Positions 1 to 9,068 of a stretch of 64,000 nt of DNA are shown in pieces (positions within the stretch are counted from its first letter, which is position 1; each line of letters begins with the position of its first letter). Under the pieces are notes generated by a model. The model saw nothing but the letters and a program-made list of their open reading frames with translations, searched no databases and was not told where the DNA came from. Position numbers and translations under genes: made by a program. This DNA comes from Streptosporangium album (GTDB lineage Bacteria > Actinomycetota > Actinomycetes > Streptosporangiales > Streptosporangiaceae). The stretch is from positions 2,852,001 to 2,916,000 of the forward strand of contig NZ_JACHJU010000001.1 of assembly GCF_014203795.1 (NCBI RefSeq), read 5' to 3'.

Positions 1-189
1 GCCTGCCTGCGGCGTCCACGCCCAGGTGCGGGAGGCCTCCGGCAGATATCTCTCCGCCTGTATGGTCGTAAGTTGGCAATGACCGGGCAGGTGTTTAGCA
101 TCATGTAACTCGTCAGCAACGCCCTGGTTCTGGAGCAAGTCGGCTTGCCCCCCGGTGACTGCCAGACAAGGCGACGTCAAGGGGGTGCC

Positions 190-588
190 GTGACCGGCGA
201 CCGCGGCCAGCACTGGCCGATCGACGACGATCTCACCGCTCTGCGGCAACGTCTCCTCCAGCATGCGGCCCAGGCGGGTATGAGCGGTGAACGGCTGGAC
301 GACCTGCTTCTCGCCGTCAACGAGGCCGTCATCAACGTTCTGGAACACGGTGGCGGCAAGGGCACGCTGAGCATCTGGCACAACGACAGCTGCATCACCG
401 TGGACGTCGTCGACACCTCGGGGAACCTGGCTCCCCGGCACATCCCCCCGGAACGCCCCACAGGCACGGTGCGGGGCTTCGGACTGTGGCTGATGAGCCA
501 GCTGTGCGACGAGTTCACCATCCACCAGAACGCGGGAGAGTCACGTGTCCGGCTGCGGATGCGCCTGCACGCCACCCCTGCCCTGTAG
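190..588 (+). CDS. Anti-sigma-type ATP-binding protein (HATPase_c_2, RsbW-like)
   Basis: Single-domain GHKL ATPase of about 132 residues, the size of actinobacterial RsbW/SpoIIAB-like anti-sigma kinases. The N box is visible as the run around NEAVINVLEHG, the G1 box as VDTSGN and the G2 box as RGFGLWLM. Family members bind sigma factors or anti-anti-sigma factors and may phosphorylate a STAS partner, but no STAS protein lies next to it. A TTG at 145 is in frame. I prefer GTG at 190 because a purine-rich AAGGGGG lies just upstream and because the extra 15 residues are not family-like. The gene stands alone, so its sigma target cannot be named. Confidence 0.8.
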   Translation: MTGDRGQHWPIDDDLTALRQRLLQHAAQAGMSGERLDDLLLAVNEAVINVLEHGGGKGTLSIWHNDSCITVDVVDTSGNLAPRHIPPERPTGTVRGFGLWLMSQLCDEFTIHQNAGESRVRLRMRLHATPAL

Positions 589-702
589 GCCGGCGGTCCG
601 GCCCCCCACGGAGTTACGGTCCGGCCGATATATGAATGGCCCGCACCGAGGGCTGATGACTACCCTCTTCATCGTTCGCACGATCGATCGAGGAGTACGC
701 CC

Positions 703-1107
703 GTGATCCGCTACACCGACGCCGTCGACACGATCGACGCCGACCGGCTCAAGGGCTTCTTCGTCGGGTGGCCGACCCCCGCCTCCCCGGAGCAGCATCT
801 GGCGGTGCTGCGCGGAAGTCACCGTGCGGTCGTCGCGATCGACGAGGAGACCGAGCTCGTCATCGGCTTCGTCAACATGATCAGTGACGGTGTCCTGACC
901 GCTTACGTCCCCTGGCTGGAGGTCCTCCCCGAATACCAGGCTCAGGGGATCGGCTCCGAGCTGATGCGGCGGATCCTCGCCGACACCGAGCATCTCTACT
1001 CCGTCGACCTCCTCTGCGAGGCGCCGCTCCAGCCCTATTACGAGCGCTTCGGCATGCTCCCCGTCCCCGGCATGACGCTCCTGCACCGCTCCGCGCTCCA
1101 CGGCTGA
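703..1107 (+). CDS. GNAT family N-acetyltransferase
   Basis: A 134-residue GNAT-fold protein. The acetyl-CoA pyrophosphate-binding motif A is seen as EYQAQGIGSELM, fitting Q/R-x-x-G-x-G/A, followed by a C-terminal segment PYYERFGM typical of the family. The GTG start at 703 follows GAGGAG at a normal distance. The substrate cannot be predicted from sequence. It is convergent with the NUDIX gene and appears monocistronic. Confidence 0.85.
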   Translation: MIRYTDAVDTIDADRLKGFFVGWPTPASPEQHLAVLRGSHRAVVAIDEETELVIGFVNMISDGVLTAYVPWLEVLPEYQAQGIGSELMRRILADTEHLYSVDLLCEAPLQPYYERFGMLPVPGMTLLHRSALHG

Positions 1108-1138
1108 GGCACGGCTGAGGCTTCCGGTGCCGGAGCAC

Positions 1139-1612
1139 TCAGCCGGGTACGGCTCTGCCGTACTCCAGATACGTCGATCCGCCGAGCTCGCGAGCCGCGG
1201 CCGCCGCCTTCACCCGCAGGGCCAGTCGCTCGGACACCACCTCGTCCACCTCGTCGACCGGATGGAACGCAAAGCTCGTCAGCTCGTTGTCGGAGAAGAA
1301 GATCCGCTCAAGCACATCCGCACCGAGCACGCCGCCGTCGAAGACGAAGAGGATCAGGTCGCCGTACTTCACGCTGGGCGCCCAGTCCGCCACGAGAAGG
1401 CGGCCTATCGGCGGCTGGATGCCGAGCTCCTCACCAACCTCGCGGACACAGGCCTCGTAGGGGGTCTCGCCCGGCTCCACGACCCCGCCGGGGATATCCC
1501 GCTGAGGTTTGTAGGACGGCTGGACGATCATGACGCGGCCGTCCTCGTCGAAGAAGAGGGCACCCGCCGCCGCCCGGGCCCGTGCCACGGGCGGAACCCC
1601 CGGCTCATCCAC
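1139..1612 (-). CDS. NUDIX hydrolase
   Basis: The NUDIX box (G-x5-E-x7-R-E-U-x-E-E-x-G-U) is complete: GGVVEPGETPYEA, then REVGEELGI. It places the protein among Mg2+-dependent hydrolases of nucleoside diphosphates linked to another moiety. The substrate is not deducible. The frame opens at a TTG at 1690, but the first 26 residues are proline/arginine-rich and unlike the family. The GTG at 1612 gives a normal length of 157 residues, so I chose it with moderate certainty. It follows the DUF5682-like gene on the same strand and might be read through from that operon. Confidence 0.8.
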   Translation of the reverse strand: MDEPGVPPVARARAAAGALFFDEDGRVMIVQPSYKPQRDIPGGVVEPGETPYEACVREVGEELGIQPPIGRLLVADWAPSVKYGDLILFVFDGGVLGADVLERIFFSDNELTSFAFHPVDEVDEVVSERLALRVKAAAAARELGGSTYLEYGRAVPG

Positions 1613-1702
1613 GGTGTCAACTCTAATAGAGCCCGGGCGGCGAGGACAGCGATATACACGCGGGTCGCTGCCGGCCGGGGCGGGCGGCAACGACCCGGCA
1701 CA

Positions 1703-4540
1703 CTACCTGGCAGGCCTCTGGGCGAGCAGTCCCGCGACGGCGTCCGCCGCCTCGGGATGCCGGACCAGCAGCGCGCCCACCTCACCGTGCCCGAGCCCGC
1801 CGGCGGCGGGAACGACCGGCCGCCACCCCGCGTCACACCCCAGCAGCGCCGCCACGGCGTCGCATGCCGCCGGGTGGCCGGCCAGCAGATCGGCCACCGG
1901 CCCCGCCTGCGCGGGCACCGGCCCGGCCGCCTCCGGCACTGCCCGCGTCTCCCACGGCGGCACCCATGTGTCGACGGCGGACAGGTCTGCGGGGAACGTA
2001 CGGCCTGCCTCACGGACGAGCGCGGGCACCAGTTCGGGCGCCTGGTCCCGCAGGGTCGTGATCAGTTTGGGCAGCCACGGGAGCAGGACGGCGTCAGGCA
2101 GCCGCCCGAAGGCCTTGGACATCACCTCGACCACGAAGGGCGCCAGCGTCGGGACCGGCTCCAGCGCCTGCACGAACCCGCTCATGTACAGCGGGAACGC
2201 CGGGATGACGAGCGGGTTGGCCAGCAGTTCGTCGCACCGCGACCGCAGCTCGGCCAGGGGCAGCGCGCCGAGCCGGAACTGGGCGGCCCAGAGCAGCGAC
2301 ACCTTGGCGGTCGCCTCCGGGTGTGACTGCCGTACCGCGATTTCGAGCTGGGCGCGGTCACATCCCAGGGACAGCGCGAAGCCTTCCAGAGAGAACAGGA
2401 ATCCGAGCATGGCGGCCACCTGGCGGACGCCGGTGCCCTCGTCCACGAAGGCGATCGGCAGCAGCGTGCAGTAGTGCGCGTATCCGGCGGTGACGAAGTC
2501 CTCACACCAGGCCGGCAGCACCGGCTCGGTGGCGCGATAGTGGGCCAGGAGCCGGCGGATCCGGCGCAGCACCTCGGGTGCGTCGTCCACGGTGCGCTCG
2601 GCGGCCAGCAGTTCCACGGCCCGCCTTCCGAGCTCGTCGACGGTCCGTCGGCTGCCCAGGTACAGGATGGCGTCTTCCACGGCCGCGAGAGCGACGGCGG
2701 CGGTGGCCTGAGGCTCCCGCACGGTACGGCGCAGGCGCTGCTCCAGCACCTGCTCGACGGTGACCCCCTCGTAGCCCAGCTCAATGATCGACTGCTGGTT
2801 ACGGCCGATCGCCAGGTCCCAGCTCTCCTGGATCGACCGCTCGCCCAGCCGGCGCTCACCCATGATCGGACGGACGGCGTCCGAGGACAGCAGGCGGCGC
2901 AGCATCCACAGCAGGTCGGAGCAGGGCACCAGCTCGGGGTCCGCGTCGAGGTTCAGCAGCGCCCGATGGATCGTGCGCTTGCTCAGGTCGAACCCCAGCG
3001 GCTCCAGCCGGTCGTACACGTCACGGGCCAGCGGCGGGAGGGCATGGTAGCCGACCTGGCCGATCCGGTCTCCGCCCAGAAGGATCTCGCACAGCCGGCG
3101 CACGTCGCGGCGGCCGGGCACCACGTCCTTCTCGATGCAGGTGACCGCGGCGTCCTGGAAGTCGTAGGGCGTGGGACGGCTCCGGTTACGCATCCCGGCG
3201 AGCAGGATGGACGTCTCGAACACGGCGATGGCGTCCGCCGTACTGGCCAGGTAGCCGTTGCGGCGGGCCAGGTGGACGATGTCGACGCACCACCCCAGCA
3301 GCTCGGCCTCGTCGAGGCCGCCTGGCACGGGAGGGTCGGCCAGGAAACCGGACAACCGATCGATGACCGGCGCGGACGGGGTGGGGGCCGTCGGCCGCCC
3401 GTGCCCCGAGCGTTTGCGGGTCCCCTGCTGTCCCTTGAGCTGGAAGGGCGGGACGCCGGAGCGCGCCACCGCCTTGGTCCAGGTGGCCTCGGCGATCGAC
3501 ACCGAGCCGGAGGCCAGCGCGAACTGGGCCTCGATGGCGGAGTGGCTGGACGGGATGAGCCCGTACAGCCAGTGCGTGGCCGTCCGGGGGCTGATGTCGT
3601 AGGCCGGTGCCTCCGCGGCCAGCCCGAACTGCTCGACCCGGCTGGCCGCGTGGAACGCACCGCACACGTACAGGCACTGCGACGGGTCGGCGTCCGACGC
3701 GGCGAGGTGCTCGCGCATCCGGGTCCACATGTAGCGCTCGCGGTCCTCGTCACGGGCCAGCCGGTCGCCGTCGGTGGGGGTCAGCCGCCGGAAAAGGCTG
3801 CCGATCAGCACCATGACCTGGCGGTAGGTGTCGTGATCCGCGTCGGCCAGGGGCTGCTCCACGTACTGGTCCCACCACTCGGACCAGTGCCGGACCTTGC
3901 CGTGGTGGAGCAGGTGCGCTTCGAGTTCGGCGAAGCGGGGCCGCAGGTCGCCGATCTCGATGCCCACGGCGTCACCGTGCAGGGCCGGGTCCTCGCCGTG
4001 TCCGCCGGTCTCCCCGGACGGGGCCGGGTCCTCGCCGTTCCCGTCGGCGGCCGGGCCGGCCGGATCGCGGGGCAGCCACTGGAAGACGTGGTCCGCCGAG
4101 CGGTCCACCAGCACCAGTTCGACCCCCGGCGTGTCGAGGGCGTAGGCGATGACCTGGTATTCGGCCGACGCCTCGGTGATCGGCGCCACGACGCTGAGCG
4201 GCCCCCACTCCGGCGGGAAGCCGTCGAGCTCGGTCGCGAACGCCTGCAACGCCACGGGGAGGCGGCAGTTGCGCAGCTCGTCCAGGAGCGGCTGCAGGTC
4301 TTCGCACAGCTCCAGGTAGACGACCGTGGGCCGCTTCTCGCGCAGGCGTCGCGCCATGGCCAGCGCCGAGGCCGGTGAGTGGTGGCACACCGGGAAGATC
4401 TCAAGCTCCTCGCGCAGCGCCCGGTCGACGTCGTCGACCATGCCCGACAGGATGCCGGCCAGGCCGCTCGGCTCGTCGGCGAAGGCGGCGGCGGCGTCGA
4501 GCAGCTGCTGGCGGAGGGCGCCGAAGGTGCCCGGGCTCAT
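1703..4540 (-). CDS. DUF5682-like protein, last gene of the SWIM/VWA/MoxR operon
   Basis: Large protein of 945 residues, unlike any characterised enzyme over most of its length. The N-terminal third carries VCHHSP (about 51-56), LELCEDL with acidic residues (76-82), RERYM (about 268-272) and GAFHAAS (294-300). The order H, E, R-x-x-x-M, G-x-x-H recalls the erythromycin esterase/ChaN/TraB superfamily. The rest is mostly helical and lacks familiar motifs. The start at 4540 is chosen because GGAAGG lies six bases upstream, whereas the longer frame to 4678 adds a low-complexity leader overlapping the previous gene's end. It is the fifth cistron after the SWIM, DUF5691-like, VWA and MoxR genes. 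DUF5682 is recalled from family knowledge, and a catalytic role is inference. Confidence 0.75.
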   Translation of the reverse strand: MSPGTFGALRQQLLDAAAAFADEPSGLAGILSGMVDDVDRALREELEIFPVCHHSPASALAMARRLREKRPTVVYLELCEDLQPLLDELRNCRLPVALQAFATELDGFPPEWGPLSVVAPITEASAEYQVIAYALDTPGVELVLVDRSADHVFQWLPRDPAGPAADGNGEDPAPSGETGGHGEDPALHGDAVGIEIGDLRPRFAELEAHLLHHGKVRHWSEWWDQYVEQPLADADHDTYRQVMVLIGSLFRRLTPTDGDRLARDEDRERYMWTRMREHLAASDADPSQCLYVCGAFHAASRVEQFGLAAEAPAYDISPRTATHWLYGLIPSSHSAIEAQFALASGSVSIAEATWTKAVARSGVPPFQLKGQQGTRKRSGHGRPTAPTPSAPVIDRLSGFLADPPVPGGLDEAELLGWCVDIVHLARRNGYLASTADAIAVFETSILLAGMRNRSRPTPYDFQDAAVTCIEKDVVPGRRDVRRLCEILLGGDRIGQVGYHALPPLARDVYDRLEPLGFDLSKRTIHRALLNLDADPELVPCSDLLWMLRRLLSSDAVRPIMGERRLGERSIQESWDLAIGRNQQSIIELGYEGVTVEQVLEQRLRRTVREPQATAAVALAAVEDAILYLGSRRTVDELGRRAVELLAAERTVDDAPEVLRRIRRLLAHYRATEPVLPAWCEDFVTAGYAHYCTLLPIAFVDEGTGVRQVAAMLGFLFSLEGFALSLGCDRAQLEIAVRQSHPEATAKVSLLWAAQFRLGALPLAELRSRCDELLANPLVIPAFPLYMSGFVQALEPVPTLAPFVVEVMSKAFGRLPDAVLLPWLPKLITTLRDQAPELVPALVREAGRTFPADLSAVDTWVPPWETRAVPEAAGPVPAQAGPVADLLAGHPAACDAVAALLGCDAGWRPVVPAAGGLGHGEVGALLVRHPEAADAVAGLLAQRPAR

Positions 4541-4589
4541 CTGAATCCTTCCAGCGTGGAGATCCTGGCCTCCGGTTCCGGGGAGGAGG

Positions 4590-5705
4590 TCAAGAGAGCG
4601 TGGCGATCGCCTGGCGGCCGCCTTCGAGGAAACCCTGCCACGGTCCGCCGTCCTTCTTGCTGCGGGGCTCGATGACACCGTGCCAGTACTTGTTCAGGAT
4701 GGCCAGGTCCTCCGGGCTGCGGCGGGCCAGGGAGCCCACCAGCGAGCCGGCGAGCGTCTCCGCCCGCAGCGTGCGGTCGCCGAAGAACTGGCTGTGCAGG
4801 ATGGCGTCCTCGAGCACGCCGATCTGCTCGGCCGTGGACAGCGCCGACTCGAGCTTCTCGTCGTCGCTGGTGGCCGACGCCGCGGCGGCCCGCAGGTCGG
4901 CGAAGCTCTGCAGCAGGACGTCCAGCAGCGTCGGCGGCAGTTCCAGCTCGATCCGGTGGCGGTTCAGCAGCTCCGTGGTGCGGAACCGCACGATCTCCGC
5001 CTCGCTGCGCTTGCTCGTCACCACGGGGATCCGGATGAAGTTGAACCGCCGCTTCAGGGCCGACGAGAGGTCGTTCACCCCTCGGTCCCGGCTGTTGGCC
5101 GTGGCGATGATCGAGAATCCGGGCTGGGCGAACACGATGCCGTCGTCGTCGAGCTCGGGGATGGACACGTACTTCTCGGAGAGGATGGAGATCAGGGCGT
5201 CCTGCACGTCGCTGGTCGACCGGGTCAGTTCCTCGAAGCGCCCGATCACGCCCTGCTCCATCGCCGTCATGATCGGCGAGGGGATCATCGACTCGCGGGA
5301 CTGCCCCTGGGCGATCACCATGGAGACGTTCCACGAATACTTGACGTGGTCCTCGGTGGTGCCGGCGGTGCCCTGGACGACGAGGGTGGAGTTGCGGGAG
5401 ATGGCGGCCGAGAGCAGCTCGGCGAGCCAGCTCTTGCCGGTGCCCGGGTCCCCGATCAGCAGCAGCCCCCGGTCGGAGGCCAGGGTCACGATGCTGCGCT
5501 CGACGAAGCTGCGGTCGCCGAACCACTTCTGGGGGATCTCACGGTCGAGCCCGTCGGAACGCTCGGACCCGAGCACGAACAGCCGCACCATCCGGGGGCT
5601 GAGCCGCCACGAGAACGGCTTGGGGCCGTCGTCGATCGACTCCAGCCAGTCGAGTTCGTCGGCGTACTTGACCTCGGCCGGGGCGCGCAGCATCTCGTCG
5701 GTCAT
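4590..5705 (-). CDS. MoxR-family AAA+ ATPase
   Basis: A 371-residue AAA+ ATPase of the MoxR/RavA type. Walker A is GDPGTGKS at 85-92. Sensor 1 is visible as IIATANSRDRG, followed by the arginine-containing segment ALKRRFNFIRIPV. MoxR proteins act as chaperone-like ATPases that work on a VWA partner, and a VWA gene lies directly upstream with an 11-base gap. The ATG at 5705 is preceded by AGGAGA. The much longer frame reaching 6677 is an antisense-type shadow of the VWA gene. It probably powers the activation or remodelling of a target bound by the VWA and SWIM proteins. Confidence 0.9.
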   Translation of the reverse strand: MTDEMLRAPAEVKYADELDWLESIDDGPKPFSWRLSPRMVRLFVLGSERSDGLDREIPQKWFGDRSFVERSIVTLASDRGLLLIGDPGTGKSWLAELLSAAISRNSTLVVQGTAGTTEDHVKYSWNVSMVIAQGQSRESMIPSPIMTAMEQGVIGRFEELTRSTSDVQDALISILSEKYVSIPELDDDGIVFAQPGFSIIATANSRDRGVNDLSSALKRRFNFIRIPVVTSKRSEAEIVRFRTTELLNRHRIELELPPTLLDVLLQSFADLRAAAASATSDDEKLESALSTAEQIGVLEDAILHSQFFGDRTLRAETLAGSLVGSLARRSPEDLAILNKYWHGVIEPRSKKDGGPWQGFLEGGRQAIATLS

Positions 5706-5716
5706 TCGCGGGTCTC

Positions 5717-7150
5717 CTAGGTGAGGAAGCTCTTCAGCTCGAGCACGAGTTTGCCGATGTGGCCCGAGATCACGGGTGTGCCCAGGTCCTTGAGGCGCTG
5801 GCGGAACCACGGGTCCACGCTCTGATGACCGGAGCTGTTCACCGAGCCGACCGGGATGAACTTCACCCCTGAACGGTGCACCGCCTCGAAGTCGGTGATC
5901 AGCGACCGGTCGTCGTAGAAGTCGGAGATCCACACCAGCGCGGTGTTGCGCGGTTCGGCGATCTTCGGCCGGGCCTTGGCCATCGCGACGGGGCCGTGGG
6001 TGCCGCCCCCGAGGGTCGTGCGCAGCAGTACCTCGAACGGGTCGTGCACCCAGGGCGTCAGGTCGAGCGCGCGGGTGTCGTACGCGATCAGGTGCACGTC
6101 CACCTTGGGCAGGCCCGCGAAGATCGACGCCAGGATGGTGCAGTTCACCATCGCGTCCACCATCGAACCCGACTGGTCGACGACCACGATCATCCGTGAC
6201 GGCGTGGTCTTCCTGGCCGTGTGCCGGTAGTACAGCCTGTCCACATAGAGCTGCTGGTCTTCCGGGCTCCAGTTGGGCAGGTTCTTCCAGATCGTGCGGT
6301 TGAGGTCGAGGTTGCGGAACACCCGCTTCGGCGGCACCGACCTGTCGATGGTGCCCACGCTGGTCTTCTCGACCTTCGTGCGCAGCACCTCGGCGACCTC
6401 GTCGACGAACCGGCGGATCAGCGCCTTGGCGTTGGCCAGCGCGATCCCCGACAGGTTGGCCTTGTCCCGCAGCAACTGCTCGATGAGTGACATGCTCGGC
6501 GTCAGCCGGCCCGCCAGAGCCGGGTCGGCCAGCACCTCGCGCAGGCGCATGCGGCGGACGAGGTCGCCCTCCAGCCCGGCCAGGACACCGGCCAGCTCTC
6601 CCGCGCCGGGGTGGGACCGCAGCTGACCCGGCTCCGCCCCGAGCGCCTGCTCGAACCAGCCGACGTCCTGCTGCCATCGGGCCAGGTCGGTGGCGGTGAC
6701 GTTGCCGGCCCCGGTGGCGAACACGTTGAGCAGGAGCTTCGACACCAGGGCCGCCCGGCGCACCTCGATCGCCCCGGCACGCTCCGGCGGACGCTCGTCG
6801 ACGGACGCGGACACGGCGCCCTCCGGCGCGGGGTCGTCCTGCGCGGCGTCCTCGCCCCGCACGGCGCCGTCCACCGCGGTGTCGTCCTCCGCGGTGTCGT
6901 CCTCCGCGGTGTCGTCCTCCGGCGCCAGCAGGCCTCGCAGCTCGGGACCCAGATCCGGGAAGCGCTGCACGAGGGTGTCCACCGACACCGACGGGTCGAG
7001 CAGCGCCGGCGGCAGTCCGATGTCGTCGACGATGGCCACGCTGGCCGCCTCCAGCGAGGGCTGCTCGTCGGGGTCGAACAGCCGTGCCAGCAGGCGCCAG
7101 TAGAGCACTTGGCGCCGGTTCTCGTCGGCACCGATCCGGGAGTCGCTCAT
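5717..7150 (-). CDS. VWA domain protein partnered with MoxR
   Basis: A 477-residue cytosolic protein with no signal peptide. The C-terminal VWA domain has the MIDAS motif DQSGSM at 325-330 and a later threonine in GGGTHG. An acidic, repeat-encoded linker lies at about 78-100. Paired VWA/MoxR proteins are known metal-enzyme maturation or complex-remodelling modules, with the VWA part binding Mg2+ and a client. The ATG at 7150 overlaps the stop of the preceding gene (ATGA) and follows GAGGAA, so translation is coupled. Downstream is the MoxR gene. The client is unknown. Confidence 0.88.
   Translation of the reverse strand: MSDSRIGADENRRQVLYWRLLARLFDPDEQPSLEAASVAIVDDIGLPPALLDPSVSVDTLVQRFPDLGPELRGLLAPEDDTAEDDTAEDDTAVDGAVRGEDAAQDDPAPEGAVSASVDERPPERAGAIEVRRAALVSKLLLNVFATGAGNVTATDLARWQQDVGWFEQALGAEPGQLRSHPGAGELAGVLAGLEGDLVRRMRLREVLADPALAGRLTPSMSLIEQLLRDKANLSGIALANAKALIRRFVDEVAEVLRTKVEKTSVGTIDRSVPPKRVFRNLDLNRTIWKNLPNWSPEDQQLYVDRLYYRHTARKTTPSRMIVVVDQSGSMVDAMVNCTILASIFAGLPKVDVHLIAYDTRALDLTPWVHDPFEVLLRTTLGGGTHGPVAMAKARPKIAEPRNTALVWISDFYDDRSLITDFEAVHRSGVKFIPVGSVNSSGHQSVDPWFRQRLKDLGTPVISGHIGKLVLELKSFLT
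6881..6925 (-). repeat. 15-bp tandem repeat inside the VWA gene
   Basis: Two perfect head-to-tail 15-base units and a third that diverges in its last bases (6881-6895, 6896-6910, 6911-6925) encode an E-D-D-T-A repeat. Being in frame, gain or loss of units would only change the length of an acidic linker before the VWA core. Confidence 0.85.
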
Positions 7151-8565
7151 TTCCTCAGCAGCCGCCCTGCCCGCTCGCGCAGTACGGCCACCGCGTCGCC
7201 GGCCCGGGCCTCGGCCTTGGCGGCCTTGGGATCCGTGGGGCCCAGCGCCCAGTCCCCGTTGTGCGCCTCGACCGCCTTGCGCTTCACCGTCGCCTGGACC
7301 GCGAGGGGCTGCAGCGTCCACCGGCCGCCGTCCCAGCGGACCAGGCCGATGCACGCCGAAGAGGCGGCCACCATCGCGGAGGTGAGCGGGCCGCAGGCCG
7401 GCAGGCGGTCGGTGTCGACGGCGAGGGTGCTACCGCCCAGGTCCAGCGTGACCGCCGAACCGTCGCCGGTGGCCGTCTTGTAGCCCTCCACCAGCACGGG
7501 TTCGGCGATGCGCACCGGGTGGCGGTCCAGGGGCGGCACCGCCGGGGCGAGCACGCCGGCGAGCTGGACCCGGGCGGCGGCGAACGGGTCGACGGGCTCG
7601 CCCGCGCGTGCCCGGTCGTCGTGCCACACCAGGTCGCCGCTGTCCAGCAGGGGCAGATCCGTGACGTCCAGGCTGCGGCGTTCCGCCAGCGCGCCGAGCA
7701 ACACGGGAAACCCGGTCAGCAGCCGCCACAGCGCCGGGCCGACGATCGTGTCCACCTTCGCGGCGGCGACGCTCGTGCGCACCAGCCGGGACGGCGCGCC
7801 GCCGCTGGGTTCCAGGATGCCGTGGACCTGTATCTGCACCGCGGTACCGTGCTCGTGCACGTCGACACCGAGGATCAGCAGCCGTCCCGACACCGTGCCG
7901 GCGGCCTCCGGACCGCCGGGCAGGCCACCGGCCTGTGACAACAGCAGGGCGCGTGTCCACAGGTCGGCCCACCGCCGGACGGGCAGCCGATCCGCCGCCT
8001 GGACCGGGCACGACGCCCGCAGTTCGGCCGCCAGGCCGTCGAGCAGCACCGCCGGCCTGCGCAGGCCGGGTTCGGCCGACAGCGCCTCGATCGCCTGGCC
8101 CGAGGCGGAGACGAGGTCGTGGTCGACGCCCCGCCATCCGGTGATGGCCAGCTCGTGGAGCCAGGACCGGCACCCGCTGAGCAGGTTGTCCGCCGCGACC
8201 ACCGGCGGCACCGGCGAGGCCGGTCCCTCCCATGACGCCCGCGCCCGCCCCAGGGCGGCGTCGAGACGGGCGAGCAGGGCGTCGTGCACCGCGCCGAACA
8301 GCGCGGCACGCCCACCGGCCAGCGCCGTCAGGTGCTCGTCGGCGATCGAGCCGGCGGCGAGCTTCCCTGCCGCCTCACCCATCCGTTCACCGAGCGGCGT
8401 CGCCGCCATGGCCCCGGCCATGGCGGTCAGCGCCGCGGCACGCTCCTCGCCGAGCCGGGCGAACCCGTGCGCGAGGGCGTCGTCGAAGCCCGTCACCAGG
8501 TCGAGGGCCTCTCCGACTCCTGACGGGGTGCCGTCGAGCAGTTCGGCGAGCTGCACATCGAGCAT
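7147..8565 (-). CDS. Uncharacterised protein (DUF5691-like) of the SWIM/VWA/MoxR operon
   Basis: A 472-residue, alanine- and leucine-rich soluble protein. I see no catalytic motif, signal peptide or membrane helix. Proteins of this kind sit between SWIM and VWA/MoxR genes in many actinobacteria and are usually called DUF5691; that name is recalled, not searched. The start ATG at 8565 overlaps the SWIM gene stop by one base, and its own stop overlaps the VWA start by four. Tight coupling on both sides suggests the products are made in fixed proportion and act together. Confidence 0.7.
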   Translation of the reverse strand: MLDVQLAELLDGTPSGVGEALDLVTGFDDALAHGFARLGEERAAALTAMAGAMAATPLGERMGEAAGKLAAGSIADEHLTALAGGRAALFGAVHDALLARLDAALGRARASWEGPASPVPPVVAADNLLSGCRSWLHELAITGWRGVDHDLVSASGQAIEALSAEPGLRRPAVLLDGLAAELRASCPVQAADRLPVRRWADLWTRALLLSQAGGLPGGPEAAGTVSGRLLILGVDVHEHGTAVQIQVHGILEPSGGAPSRLVRTSVAAAKVDTIVGPALWRLLTGFPVLLGALAERRSLDVTDLPLLDSGDLVWHDDRARAGEPVDPFAAARVQLAGVLAPAVPPLDRHPVRIAEPVLVEGYKTATGDGSAVTLDLGGSTLAVDTDRLPACGPLTSAMVAASSACIGLVRWDGGRWTLQPLAVQATVKRKAVEAHNGDWALGPTDPKAAKAEARAGDAVAVLRERAGRLLRK

Positions 8566-9068
8566 CAGCTGACCGCCCCCGTGGCCGGGAACCAGTGCAG
8601 CTCCGCGATGGGCTCGGTGGTGTCCGGCAGCTCCAGGTAGGCCAGGTGGCGGAGGAACCGGCTGAACACGACGGCCGCCGGGGTCCGTTCGGGCCCGCCG
8701 CCCAGGCGGCTCGCCAGCCCGGCGGCGGACGACGTGCCGTCACTGACATCGACGCGCAGATAACGGGCGACACGGTCGACGCCGTACTGCAGCACAGCCT
8801 CCGCGATGAGCGCCTGCAGGTGCTTGCACGGCGAGCCGTACAGCCCACCGCACGGCCGGTTGTTGTTGGTGCTGCAGTTGTAGGTGTGGGTCCCGGCGGT
8901 GACCGACGAGACGTATACGCGCGCGATGTCCGAACCGCTGGACACGACGCCCTGCAGCCGCCCGTCCGCCAGCTCTACGAAAGGGACCTTCGCCAGTTTG
9001 CGGGGCTGAAGGGGGGACACCACCCGCGCTGAGCTGCACTGCTCCCACGCGGCTCTGTCCGCGTTCAT
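8565..9068 (-). CDS. SWIM zinc-finger protein, first gene of the operon
   Basis: A 167-residue protein with a SWIM-like zinc-binding pattern: NCSTNNNRPC followed by GSPCKHLQ, that is two spaced cysteines and a terminal C-K-H. SWIM fingers bind nucleic acid or protein. I start at the ATG at 9068, which has GGAGG upstream, rather than at the in-frame GTG at 9089. It heads the five-gene minus-strand operon, so the promoter should lie in 9069-9372. The finger may recruit the VWA/MoxR machine to its target (inference). Confidence 0.8.
   Translation of the reverse strand: MNADRAAWEQCSSARVVSPLQPRKLAKVPFVELADGRLQGVVSSGSDIARVYVSSVTAGTHTYNCSTNNNRPCGGLYGSPCKHLQALIAEAVLQYGVDRVARYLRVDVSDGTSSAAGLASRLGGGPERTPAAVVFSRFLRHLAYLELPDTTEPIAELHWFPATGAVS

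Noticed and set aside
2474..4378. Long plus-strand open frame opposite the DUF5682-like gene (also similar ones opposite gyrA, gyrB and the transposase)
   Set aside because: Such antisense frames are common in high-GC DNA; codon usage, composition and lack of any domain mark them as shadows.
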